This document shows, piece after piece, positions 18,010 through 25,171 of a DNA stretch of 64,000 bases. A program made the position numbers and the translations under genes. Positions within the stretch are counted from its first letter, which is position 1; every line of letters starts with the position of its first letter. The notes under the pieces were generated by a model, which worked only from the letters and a program-made list of their open reading frames with translations, was not told where the DNA came from and did no database searches. This DNA is from Bin87 sp034423595 (lineage in GTDB: Bacteria > Chloroflexota > Dehalococcoidia > Lucifugimonadales > UBA3495), in the NCBI GenBank assembly GCA_965207025.1, contig OZ242258.1, positions 3,100,001 to 3,164,000 on the forward strand. Reading direction: 5' to 3'.

Positions 18010-18921
18010 ATGCGACAAGAACAGGCGGAACAGCCCCGGCTGGGCTCGGCAACAACACCGGCAAACCCGCTTAACCGGGCGGTCAGCGCCAGCCGCGACT
18101 TCATACGGCGTCGGCCCCTGGGAGGGATCTCTGCGGTCGTTATTCTGCTCATGTTCGCCGCCGCCCTGTTGGCCCCCGTAGTTGCCAGGCACGACCCGCT
18201 GTACCAGCACGCCGGCCGGATTCTGGAGGGGCCCAGCCTGGACTTCTGGATGGGCACCGATCATCTCGGCAGGGACATCTACAGCCGCATGGTCCACGGC
18301 GCGAAGGTCTCCATCACCGTGGGGTTCGTATCGGTAGCGATCGGCACGGCCGGAGGCGCATTGATAGGCTTGGTGTCCGGGTTCCAGGGCGGCAGACTCG
18401 ACCTGTATGTCCAGCGATTCGTCGACGCATGGATCGCATTTCCCGGTCTTGTGCTGATTCTTGTTTTAGTCTCCATGCTCGGCCCCAGTCTGGTCAATGT
18501 GTCCATCGCCATCGGCATCGGCTCCATGCCGGGCACGTCGCGCCTCGTCCGCAGCGCCGTCCTGTCCACCAAGGAGAACGAGTATATCGTGGCCGCAACC
18601 GCCATAGGCGCCAGCAGGGTCCGCGTGGGCGCACGTCATATCCTGCCCAACGTCATGGCGCCCATCATCATCGTTGCGACGGTCTCGTTAGGGGCCGCCA
18701 TCCTTGCAGAATCCTCTCTCAGCTTCCTCGGCCTCGGCGTACCGCCTCCTGCCCCGACTTGGGGCGGTATGCTCTCACGGGAAGGCCGCGAGTTTATGAT
18801 CATCCAACCCTTGTTGGGCTTGTGGCCAGGCTTCGCCATCACTGCCGTTGTGATGGCCTTCAACCTCTTCGGGGACGCCCTCCGAGACGTCTGGGACCCG
18901 CGATTGCGCGGCGCGGAATAG
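18010..18921 (+). CDS. Peptide-type ABC transporter permease, DppC-like
   Basis: 303 residues. It has the N-terminal OppC segment (FIRRRPLGGISAVVILL), the periplasmic DHLGRDIYSRMVHGAKVS motif and the EAA loop EYIVAATAIGASRVRVGARH, and ends FGDALRDVWDPRLRG. Pairs with the DppB-like permease. The operon should continue with ATPases, but the next reading frame is cut at 19032. Confidence 0.9.
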   Translation: MRQEQAEQPRLGSATTPANPLNRAVSASRDFIRRRPLGGISAVVILLMFAAALLAPVVARHDPLYQHAGRILEGPSLDFWMGTDHLGRDIYSRMVHGAKVSITVGFVSVAIGTAGGALIGLVSGFQGGRLDLYVQRFVDAWIAFPGLVLILVLVSMLGPSLVNVSIAIGIGSMPGTSRLVRSAVLSTKENEYIVAATAIGASRVRVGARHILPNVMAPIIIVATVSLGAAILAESSLSFLGLGVPPPAPTWGGMLSREGREFMIIQPLLGLWPGFAITAVVMAFNLFGDALRDVWDPRLRGAE

Positions 18922-18932
18922 CCGAGGCCGCC

Positions 18933-19034
18933 ATGTCGACTCACGACCTGAACGTAATCGTTTGCGTTGCCCCCGAAAATGCCTCCACGCTACGTCCGGC
19001 GGGAGGAACGGTCCCGCGCTGCTGGAGACGCTAG
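18933..19034 (+). pseudogene. Truncated start of the next operon gene
   Basis: A 33-codon frame beginning MSTHDLNVIVCVAPENAS, 11 nt after the permease stop. Its stop TAG is made by the first bases of the 18-bp inverted repeat at 19032, so an insertion most likely removed the rest of the gene. The product cannot be identified. Confidence 0.45.
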
Positions 19035-19049
19035 GGCCTGTTTACAAAG
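19032..19049 (+). repeat. Left 18-bp inverted repeat of the island
   Basis: TAGGGCCTGTTTACAAAG, exact inverted partner of 24364-24381. Confidence 0.85.
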
Positions 19050-19061
19050 GTCCGTCATTGG

Positions 19062-19325
19062 TCAGATGGCAGTTATTGTGCCGTTGACCTCAATCACGGT
19101 AGGATTTGGAAACGTTCCTACGTGAGTTATCTTCGGTAGGTGGGCAGTTCCTACCTCGGCTTCTCCACGAAGCGCATGGACAACTGGTCCCAGGGCTTGC
19201 GCTTCGTCGGTTCCGTAGGCGAGTAAGTTCCTGGCTGGTTGGCCGGGGACAGTTACTTTGTACTGGAACATTGGCATGGTTTCAGGTTCCTCCGGGTCGT
19301 AGAGCAGTTCCTCGGCAGCTGTCAT
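19062..19325 (-). CDS. Hypothetical protein, 87 residues
   Basis: Starts MTAAEELLYDPEEPETMPMF; the rest looks like a small beta-rich fold (FQYKVTVPGQ, NPTVIEVNGTITAI). GAAGGAGACC precedes the ATG at 19325, and a 14-residue leader ORF overlaps it as ATGA. A longer in-frame extension upstream has no support. It lies between the island's left repeat and the transposase, transcribed away from the latter. Function unknown. Confidence 0.6.
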   Translation of the reverse strand: MTAAEELLYDPEEPETMPMFQYKVTVPGQPARNLLAYGTDEAQALGPVVHALRGEAEVGTAHLPKITHVGTFPNPTVIEVNGTITAI

Positions 19326-19366
19326 GGTGTCTGGTCTCCTTCGTTGAAGATGGCTGATTTTAGCAT
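19322..19366 (-). CDS. 14-residue leader peptide coupled to the 87-residue gene
   Basis: MLKSAIFNEGDQTP, preceded by a full AGGAGG five bases before the ATG. Its TGA overlaps the downstream ATG (ATGA at 19325-19322). It may serve translational coupling. A chance ORF is possible, but the strength of the ribosome binding site argues for translation. Confidence 0.4.
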   Translation of the reverse strand: MLKSAIFNEGDQTP

Positions 19367-19398
19367 GAATTCCTCCTGATTTGAGTTCAAAATGCTGG

Positions 19399-19424
19399 CA
19401 TGTTCGGAACATGTGTATTATACT
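19399..19424. promoter_or_regulatory. Divergent promoter with a palindromic operator-like site
   Basis: CATGTTCGGAACATG (19399-19413) is a palindrome around a central base. Beside it the minus strand has TATAAT (19417-19422) for the small gene, and the plus strand has TATACT (19419-19424) for the transposase. A repressor bound to the palindrome could affect both. No clear -35 boxes. Confidence 0.4.
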
Positions 19425-19473
19425 CCGCAGGCGTGAAAATCTGGCTTCATGCCTGTGATCGGAGGTATAGCAA

Positions 19474-20342
19474 GTGGCCCGAAAATGGCTGTCGAATCGA
19501 CAGTGGAGACTGATTGCTCCGCTCTTGCCGGCTGAACGCGGGAAAGGCCGTCCGTACATCCAGAGTCATCGGATGACGATTGAGGGCATCCTGTGGATTG
19601 CCCGTACCGGCGCCCCCTGGCGGGATCTCCCGCCCGAGTTCGGCAAGTGGTACACCGTTTACCAGCGTTTCAATCGCTGGGTCCGCGCCGGCATCTTTGG
19701 CGCGGTGTTCGCGTCCTTGAGCAAGTTGCTCGATCTGAACGTCGTGATGGTGGATGGAACCTTTGTAAAGGTTCACCAACACGGCACTGGCGCCCCAAAA
19801 GAGGACGCCCACCGGACGAGTCCCAAGCCATTCAAGCGATTGGAAGAAGTCGCGGTGGGCTGACTACGAAGATTGTCGCGTTTACGGATCGTACCGGGAG
19901 GTTTGCGAAGTTCAGTTTAAAACCAGGTAACGCCGCCGAGGTAAATGAGTTGGCCGCTCTACTCGACGACGCTACCGATGCGGAGACCAGCGAGTTGCTG
20001 GCGGACAAAGCTTATGACAGCGATAGCGTCCGTCTGCTACTGGCCTCACGTGACATTGTAGCGACGATTCCCGGGCGATCAAACCGCCGGACGTCACTTT
20101 ATTACGATACCGAGTCCTATAAGGCTCGGCATCTGGTCGAGAACGCCTTTGCCGATGCCAAGCAGTTCCGCGGCATGGCGACGCGGTACTGTAAGCTCGG
20201 CGAGATGTTCGCTGGAATGGTGTCGCTGGTTGCCTGGTACGTTGGAACCCGGAATGGTCGGCGCGGACCGTCGCAGTATCGTCGGCAGGTTGAGCCTGCT
20301 GGATTTCAGGATGGACAGCTGCCGATGGTTTGTCCAGGATGA
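19474..20342 (+). CDS. IS5-family (IS427-like) transposase made by -1 frameshift
   Basis: The GTG at 19474 follows GGAGGT. The first frame (to 19863) encodes the N-terminal domain WLSNRQWRLIAPLLP through RTGAPWRDLPPEFGKW and the first acidic motif VVMVDGTFVKVH. The second frame (open 19593-20342) continues DESQAIQAIGRSRGGLTTKI, LADKAYDSD and, near the end, ENAFADAKQFRGMATRY. The overlap holds CCCAAAA at 19794-19800, phased for -1 slippage (C CCA AAA). After VAWYVGTRN the sequence departs from the family, so the C-terminus may be altered. No terminal repeats closely flank this gene other than the island's. Confidence 0.8.
19794..19800 (+). promoter_or_regulatory. Slippery heptamer for programmed -1 frameshifting
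   Basis: C CCA AAA in the frame of the first transposase ORF. Shifting back one base joins GAPK to the second frame RGRPPDESQ and on to the conserved GRSRGGLTTK motif. Confidence 0.6.
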
Positions 20343-20441
20343 ACGCATTTCGTAGGACTGTGCAAAACTCGGGGTAAGCCGCCCCCGGCGACGTGATTCG
20401 TAGCAGGGCCGGCGGATTGCGTCAGCGGGCCAGTGAGAAAA

Positions 20442-20792
20442 TCAAGGCCGACTCAATAAATAGCCAAGCAGACGAAGAACCTCATTGACTGTATCATCCG
20501 GCAAAGACACAATACGATCAATTCTGCGAGCGCGCCAATCCATACTCTTCACCTGATCAGCCAAAACCACGCCTGACACGGCCAAGCCGTCGGGTATATC
20601 AACCTCGAAGGGATACCCCTTCACCTGATTAGTTATCGGACAAACCAAAACTAGACCAACTCTATCGTTGTACGCCCGAGGTGACAGTACAATGGCAGGG
20701 CGTCGCCCTGCCTGTTCGTGACCCTTCTGTGGATCGAAATCCATCCACACGGCGTCCCCAAAATCTGGAACGCTGGAGTCGGGAATTACCAT
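20442..20792 (-). CDS. mazF: MazF-family mRNA interferase toxin
   Basis: 116 residues. GDAVWMDFDPQKGHEQAGRR matches the start of MazF/PemK toxins, followed by PAIVLSPRAYN, LVLVCPITNQVKGYPFEV and ADQVKSMDWRARR, all family motifs. The predicted role is sequence-specific cleavage of mRNA unless bound by the antitoxin. Its ATG overlaps the end of mazE by 7 nt, the usual coupled arrangement. Confidence 0.92.
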   Translation of the reverse strand: MVIPDSSVPDFGDAVWMDFDPQKGHEQAGRRPAIVLSPRAYNDRVGLVLVCPITNQVKGYPFEVDIPDGLAVSGVVLADQVKSMDWRARRIDRIVSLPDDTVNEVLRLLGYLLSRP

Positions 20793-21028
20793 AATTCCCG
20801 ACCTACTACATCCCCGGTGCTGATCTCGCCATGGAGATTTTCGTCAGTTACCAGCGCCAGTAACGCCTCAAGGTTGTCCTGACCGTTTTTCGCTCGGCGG
20901 ATCATGATCGCAGACCCGCACAATGACAGATCGACTTGGGAGTTCGGTTCAAGACCGAGTTCAGAAGCGAACGATTCGGGAATGACAACCGACATTCCTT
21001 CGTCAAGCCTCTCCATGAGAATAGGCAT
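20786..21028 (-). CDS. mazE: MazE-family antitoxin (AbrB/SpoVT fold)
   Basis: 80 residues. VVIPESFASELGLEPNSQVDL is the swapped-hairpin AbrB DNA-binding motif; the C-terminal half should wrap the toxin. GGAGG lies 6 nt before the ATG at 21028. It normally represses its own operon; the large palindromes directly upstream (21070-21154) could be part of that control or of an unrelated repeat. Confidence 0.88.
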   Translation of the reverse strand: MPILMERLDEGMSVVIPESFASELGLEPNSQVDLSLCGSAIMIRRAKNGQDNLEALLALVTDENLHGEISTGDVVGRELW

Positions 21029-21069
21029 TCTTTACCTCCGTGCAGCATTGAATGTTTCAGAAATTTCAG

Positions 21070-21154
21070 GCTAAAGGATTATGATTTTCGTAATCCTAAA
21101 CCTTTAGCCAGACCGATTACGCTGGGCATTGGACGCCCAGCGTAATCGGTCTGG
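21070..21154. repeat. Pair of strong adjoining hairpins upstream of mazE
   Basis: CCAGACCGATTACGCTGGGC at 21108-21127 pairs perfectly with 21135-21154 around a 7-nt loop. Next to it GGCTAAAGG (21070) pairs with CCTTTAGCC (21101-21109), with an inner GGATTA/TAATCC stem. It may be a MITE-like unit or a terminator/attenuator. Confidence 0.7.
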
Positions 21155-21204
21155 TAAATTCTGTCAAGGTTTTTTGCACTGGCCAGACGACAGAGGCCGC
21201 TCGA

Positions 21205-21345
21205 TCACCGGCAGAACGCCGCGATCAACTGGTTGTTGCGTCGGGCCAATCGGTCAATCTCGCTCATGCGGTCAACGGCAGCGGCCAGCGTCTCGCCGTC
21301 CAGGTTGCCCACGCCGGCCGTGTACAGGTCGGTCATCTCGTGCAT
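21205..21345 (-). CDS. Small hypothetical protein or gene fragment, 46 residues
   Basis: MHEMTDLYTAGVGNLDGETL ... LARRNNQLIAAFCR is protein-like and helical, but no ribosome binding site precedes the ATG and a stop lies five codons upstream in frame. Possibly the surviving 3' end of a larger gene. Function unknown. Confidence 0.35.
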   Translation of the reverse strand: MHEMTDLYTAGVGNLDGETLAAAVDRMSEIDRLARRNNQLIAAFCR

Positions 21346-21502
21346 GGCCGCGGCTGTTCAGCAGATGGAAATATCCGGGCCGGCTGGAGCGGCATTGCTA
21401 CATGGGGCTGGCCAAGATCAGGCTCCACGCGATGATGCAGATGCTGGTGTCTCTGGCAGATGCGCTGGTTCGGGTGGCGGTGCCGACTCAACTGCGGCTG
21501 TT

Positions 21503-21529
21503 TTGAACAATCGTGCTTTGTGATATAAT
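21503..21529 (+). promoter_or_regulatory. Extended -10 promoter
   Basis: TGATATAAT (21521-21529) is a perfect extended -10; TTGAAC at 21503-21508 is a -35 candidate with a short 15-bp spacer. Transcription would run into the structured stretch that follows. Confidence 0.5.
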
Positions 21530-21830
21530 AGCCTCGTCAACATAAAGAAGCCCCGGCGGGTAGGCCGAGGCAGTTGACGGTAGGGCTTGGGATGGCTCTC
21601 CTGTCGGTTGCTATTTTAGCAGACTACAGGTTCGCGTGTCAAAGCCCCGCCGGAAATGCCCGACGGGGCTTCGTGTTGGCAACCCCCACTGGCATGGGGA
21701 CTCCCTGGTTCAGGAAAAACCGACAGCAATTCTGCCATCGGTATATCCGGGGGTCAAGTCGGGCGAGGGCAACGCCTTCAGGTCAATGCCTTCTCATGCT
21801 GGTGAGACCAACCTGATAGTGAGGCAAGCC
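21530..21830 (+). other. Transcribed, structured leader or small RNA candidate
   Basis: No convincing ORF. AAGCCCCG near 21548 and again near 21644 can each pair with CGGGGCTT at about 21663-21670, giving alternative helices, and TGCTATTTTAGCA (~21609-21621) is a small hairpin. It ends just before a 30-codon gene. Confidence 0.3.
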
Positions 21831-21923
21831 ATGGCTACCCGAACGATCAAGGTGAAACTGCCGCCCCGCACGGTCAAAGTGCGTGTGCAAACCCGGGTGA
21901 CCACCCGGGTTACGCGGCGCTAA
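21831..21923 (+). CDS. 30-residue highly basic protein
   Basis: MATRTIKVKLPPRTVKVRVQ and a further TRVTTRVTRR: alternating basic and beta-branched residues with a net charge above +10. GTGAGG precedes the ATG by 8 nt. Could bind nucleic acid; no family recognised. A terminator-like hairpin follows. Confidence 0.4.
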   Translation: MATRTIKVKLPPRTVKVRVQTRVTTRVTRR

Positions 21924-21953
21924 GCCACCTCAACCGTTCTCAGACGAGAACAT

Positions 21954-21977
21954 GGCCGGCGTGAGATTTCACGCCGG
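21954..21977. terminator. Bidirectional terminator-like hairpin
   Basis: GCCGGCGTGA, loop GATT, TCACGCCGGC: a perfect 10-bp stem between two convergent small genes. It lacks a clear T run. Confidence 0.55.
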
Positions 21978-22172
21978 CTATTCGGTGTCATAGAAAAACT
22001 TACGAGCCGTTTCGAGTGCCGTTTCTCGGTCTGGTTCTACAAAGGGTTCGACCAGACTCTCCGTCACCAGCGTGAAAACGATGTAGCGACCGTCTTCGAC
22101 CTCGGAAATGCAGTAGAGCACAAATTTCCCGTCTCGCACACCAGAATGCGCAATTTCAAGAGGGCTCGGCAT
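21978..22172 (-). CDS. Hypothetical protein, 64 residues
   Basis: MPSPLEIAHSGVRDGKFVLY opens a small alpha/beta protein with an acidic C-terminus. GGAGAG lies 8 nt before the ATG at 22172. It resembles small orphan genes found beside toxin-antitoxin loci, but no function can be named. Confidence 0.6.
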   Translation of the reverse strand: MPSPLEIAHSGVRDGKFVLYCISEVEDGRYIVFTLVTESLVEPFVEPDRETALETARKFFYDTE

Positions 22173-22280
22173 GATTACTCTCCACCAATTAGGTTGCGGC
22201 CATTATAGCATTTACGCATTCCGCCACTTACATGACGAATTCCTCCACAGTACTAATCTACCACCGAATTTTGCACATGG

Positions 22281-22469
22281 CTACATTTCGTTGAGTATCA
22301 CGGCGCTTATCCCTTCCGGAATTGGTGAACCACCATTGGATTTCTTTCGCTGGTATCCGCCAGTCTTTCGAGTTGACGAGGATCGACGACGCTTGTTGCG
22401 GTGTCGTTCTTTGAGTTGGCGTTTTTGGTCTTCGATTGAACTACGGTGGTAATCGAGCCGACTGGTCAT
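22281..22469 (-). CDS. Hypothetical Arg/Lys-rich protein, 62 residues
   Basis: From the ATG at 22469, preceded by AGGAAGGTAGGC. The N-terminal half is very basic (KRQLKERHRNKRRRSS) and the end is uncharged (PIPEGISAVILNEM). The reading frame is open upstream but the ribosome binding site decides this start. Probably co-transcribed with the gene at 22172. Function unknown. Confidence 0.45.
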   Translation of the reverse strand: MTSRLDYHRSSIEDQKRQLKERHRNKRRRSSSTRKTGGYQRKKSNGGSPIPEGISAVILNEM

Positions 22470-22700
22470 GCCTACCTTCCTGAGCCGAGGCCCAGAAGGG
22501 TTGACGTTTGCCGGCCTGCCCCGGATAATCAGGGATGTCTGGTCAAGACATAGGCACTCAGGGTGTGTCAACCCTTTTGAGTTCCGGCGAGGGTCCGACG
22601 TAAGTCGGGCCTTTCGTTATGTAGATTCCTCGCCGGATACTACCAGCCCGGTCAGCCCGGTTCAACAGTGGTTAGCCTTGAGCGAGGCTTACCTGATGGG

Positions 22701-24041
22701 TTAGTCGTCGGGCGTGTGGGAATACCTTGAGTGCTGAGCGTAAAACCTCATCGCTCGGTATTCCTCCTCAGTGAGTTCAGTTATTTGGCCGGTCTTTTTG
22801 AAGGTAAGGATGTGGATTGTGTTTCCCTGTCCTACGCCGCAGCTTCCTGCCCAAGTGTCGATGCAGTAGGCTTGTTGCCCAAGGTATTTGGCGGTTATGG
22901 CATAGGGTAAGCCGGTGTCTTCAGGTGTAGTCCACTCTCCTGATCTTTCAACAACCAGGGCTTGCCGATAGCCGCTGTCGCTGAATGGTCCGAACACCTT
23001 TTGTTGGTCGGTTACCAGGTATCCCTGGGAACGGGTAACGACGATTACTTGATCGGGGTGATCCGATGATCGTGGATGCTTGGCGTATTCTTCCATTACT
23101 GGTTGTTGTGCTTCGGGTATAGCGAAAGGCATCACTACAGCGCAACTAGAACAGCCTTTGTGCATGGATGAAACGGGGATCCGCGTCGGTGTCGGCTTTG
23201 GAGTCGCCGTAGGCTTTGGTGTGGCCGTAGGCTCCGGCGTGGCCGTAGGGTCTGGTGTCGCGGTCGGCTCCGGCGTGGCCGTAGGCTCTGGTGTCGCCGT
23301 AGGCTCTGGTGTCGCGGTCGGCTCTGGCTTGGCCGGTGGATATTTAGCGTTCTTGGCGTACTCTTTCATCTCCTCGTACTCTTGGTGAGTCAACTCAGTG
23401 TACTTGCCTGTTCTCTCGAACGTCAGCAGCCGAACGTTGTTTCCCGACCCAAATCTGCATCCTCCGGGAATAATCTCCATGCAAAACCTTTTCCTGCCGG
23501 TATAGACAGAAGTCATGGCATAGCATTTCCCTTCGTTTCGGACCCACGCGGGACCGCCTTTCACGATGATCTCCCTTGCTTGTGAGCCTTGCGGCTGGTA
23601 GTTATTACCTGATTCTTTTGGTCGGAAGACACCGCCTGCTCCTGATATGTCATACCCATCCGAGCAAGTAACGAGCAAGATTGGGTCGCGGTGGCTGTAA
23701 GCCCCCGGTTTGTCAGCGTAGGCCATCATTACTGCTTGTTTGCTTGCCGGTATTGCATGAGGCATTACGACCGGACAACCGATGCAGTCGTCATTGATGT
23801 CTATGATAGACGACGCAGGAGTTTTGGTTGGTACAGTCGTGGCAGTTGGTTCCGGAGTCGGTGCGGCTGTTGTAGCCTGCACTGAAGTTGGCGTTGTGAG
23901 GAGTGGGGCATTTGCCAGCGGTGCAGCAATGGTAGGAGCTGGGGCAGAATCTGAAGAGGCGCATCCTGTGCCCATCACCATCACCACGAATAGCAGGACG
24001 CTTGCGGATAACAGCGGGAAAAATGATTTGGCTGTGGTCAT
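22701..24041 (-). CDS. Lipoprotein with a duplicated CxxC domain joined by a PEPTAT linker
   Basis: 446 residues. Signal peptide with lipobox VMGTGC (Cys ~27). Two homologous domains, about 86-230 and 300-440, each begin with CxxC (CIGCPVVMPHAIP; CSSCAVVMPFAIP) and share the blocks VT.S.GY, YA.T..Y.G, a Cys pair around a GxC motif (GGCRFGSGN; GSCGVGQGN) and LTF..TG..TELT..EY. Between them lie about eight six-residue Pro-Glu-Pro-Thr-Ala-Thr units. It is probably exposed on the cell surface. I recognise no family; four Cys per domain suggest two disulfides or a metal site. Confidence 0.8.
   Translation of the reverse strand: MTTAKSFFPLLSASVLLFVVMVMGTGCASSDSAPAPTIAAPLANAPLLTTPTSVQATTAAPTPEPTATTVPTKTPASSIIDINDDCIGCPVVMPHAIPASKQAVMMAYADKPGAYSHRDPILLVTCSDGYDISGAGGVFRPKESGNNYQPQGSQAREIIVKGGPAWVRNEGKCYAMTSVYTGRKRFCMEIIPGGCRFGSGNNVRLLTFERTGKYTELTHQEYEEMKEYAKNAKYPPAKPEPTATPEPTATPEPTATPEPTATPDPTATPEPTATPKPTATPKPTPTRIPVSSMHKGCSSCAVVMPFAIPEAQQPVMEEYAKHPRSSDHPDQVIVVTRSQGYLVTDQQKVFGPFSDSGYRQALVVERSGEWTTPEDTGLPYAITAKYLGQQAYCIDTWAGSCGVGQGNTIHILTFKKTGQITELTEEEYRAMRFYAQHSRYSHTPDD
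23185..23336. repeat. 18-bp tandem repeats encoding the PEPTAT linker
   Basis: About eight units of 18 bp with wobble-position changes, within the lipoprotein gene. Prone to copy-number change. Confidence 0.8.
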
Positions 24042-24298
24042 GGAACCTCCCTCTGCGAGTTGGATAAAGGCTACTCGTCACAGTCAACCCATTCCCGCAC
24101 ACCAAAGGCGCAAGCCCGCAGAGAGAGGCAGGATGCCTCAATCCATGGGATGGACTTGCGCCGCGCGATGGCCCTTTGAGGGCGATGTTGGAAGTGAGCG
24201 GGTAATGATTGGGGATTGACTGTGACGTGGCCGATATTATCATCGGGAATAAACCTGAAGCAAATTCGGCTGCGTGTAGCAAGGTCGTGTTAAATTGA

Positions 24299-24327
24299 CC
24301 AGCCCCGATAGTTGCTATCGGGGCTGG
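24299..24327. terminator. Strong hairpin near the right end of the island
   Basis: CCAGCCCCGATAG, loop TTG, CTATCGGGGCTGG: 13 perfect base pairs. No T run. The 24042-24414 interval otherwise holds no gene beyond the lipoprotein's upstream region and the right inverted repeat. Confidence 0.5.
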
Positions 24328-24363
24328 TGCGCTGACAGCGAGAACGCCTGATGTAAATTCAGG

Positions 24364-24381
24364 CTTTGTAAACAGGCCCTA
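24364..24381 (-). repeat. Right 18-bp inverted repeat of the island
   Basis: CTTTGTAAACAGGCCCTA, exact reverse complement of 19032-19049. Confidence 0.85.
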
Positions 24382-24414
24382 AGGGTCTCGGCACGGGACT
24401 AGTATTGGGTCATA

Positions 24415-24600
24415 TCAGCAATTGACATTCTTGATGGTGGCCTTGGCGGCGTTGCGCCGTGCCTGATAGGCGTCGACGGCGTGGGCCAAGGTCACATCGT
24501 CGCCGTGGCGTCCCCGAAGCAGTCTCGGGTCAATACGCTGAATTCGATCTCTGCCATGTTGAGCCAACTGGCGTGTCTGGGAGTAAGGGTAGATCCCGCA
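24415..24600 (-). pseudogene. IS630-type transposase, C-terminal fragment
   Basis: On the minus strand TPRHASWLNMAEIEFSVLTR matches the conserved block around the last catalytic residue of IS630-like transposases. After a frameshift near 24491 the family tail AYQARRNAAKATIKN continues to a TGA at 24415. No N-terminus is present. The N-terminal remnant at 14224 is probably a different copy, since the order is wrong for a simple split. Confidence 0.7.
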
Positions 24601-24621
24601 AGGCCCAAATCGTACTCGGGT

Positions 24622-25074
24622 CTAGGTTCCTCGAAGCCGCGGGTCCAGGACATCGCGGAGCGAGTCGCCAAAGACGTTGATCCCAAACACCACTAGCGTC
24701 AGGGCGCAGCCGGGGAAGAGGCCGATCCAGGGAACTGTGGCGAAGAACTGCTGCACCTCACCACTGAGCAAAGATCCCCAGGAGATGACATCGGCAGGTG
24801 TCCCCACACCCAAAAAGCTGATGGATGCCTCAACTATTATCATAGTACCTACGGAGGAAGTGGCAATCACGATGAGGGGAGCAAAGGTGTTGGGCAAGAT
24901 GTGGCGCACCATGATCCGAAGGTCGCTTGCTCCTGTGACTCTGGCGGCGTCGATATAGGGAGTTTGTTTGACACCGAGGGCCGCGGAACGCACAACCCTG
25001 GTGATACGTGGCAAAAACACCACTGTCAGGGCCAACATCACGTTGGTTAATGACTGGCCGAATGCAGCCACCAA
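24622..25074 (-). pseudogene. C-terminal fragment of a DppC-like permease
   Basis: About 150 residues covering the EAA loop (YIDAARVTGASDLRIMVRH), ISFLGVGTPADVISWGSLL and the end FGDSLRDVLDPRLRGT. The first half, with the N-terminal helices and the DHLGRD motif, is missing. Remnant of a second peptide transporter, different in sequence from the operon at 17-19 kb. Confidence 0.7.
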
Positions 25075-25121
25075 GGCGATGGCCAGCAGCTGATAATGTA
25101 CTTGCGCACGCTGTCGCCCTG

Positions 25122-25159
25122 GAAGCCGGCAGGGGCCAGTTTGACCTCCTGCCGGCTTC
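25122..25159. repeat. 12-bp inverted repeat between transporter fragments
   Basis: GAAGCCGGCAGG (25122-25133) and CCTGCCGGCTTC (25148-25159) form a hairpin at the junction where the permease is broken. Confidence 0.6.
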
Positions 25160-25171
25160 AGATCCGTTCGA

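Larger units (their letters stand above)
19032..24381. mobile_element. 5.35-kb island bounded by 18-bp perfect inverted repeats
   Basis: TAGGGCCTGTTTACAAAG at 19032-19049 recurs as its exact reverse complement at 24364-24381. The left copy truncates an ABC operon; the right one abuts transposase debris. Contents: a small gene with leader peptide, an IS5-type transposase, MazEF, several tiny genes and a duplicated-domain lipoprotein. The ends resemble IS5-group termini; flanks read CTAG and CTAA, both fitting the YTAR target of that family but not identical, so two separate insertions forming a composite are possible. Confidence 0.6.

Noticed and set aside
22468..22704. Plus-strand 78-residue frame MPTFLSRGPEG...
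   Set aside because: No ribosome binding site or motif; it overlaps the promoter region of the minus-strand small gene.
23080..23388. Plus-strand Gly/Val repeat protein, or a CRISPR-like array
   Set aside because: The 18-bp tandem units are the coding repeats of the lipoprotein linker on the minus strand; there are no spacers.
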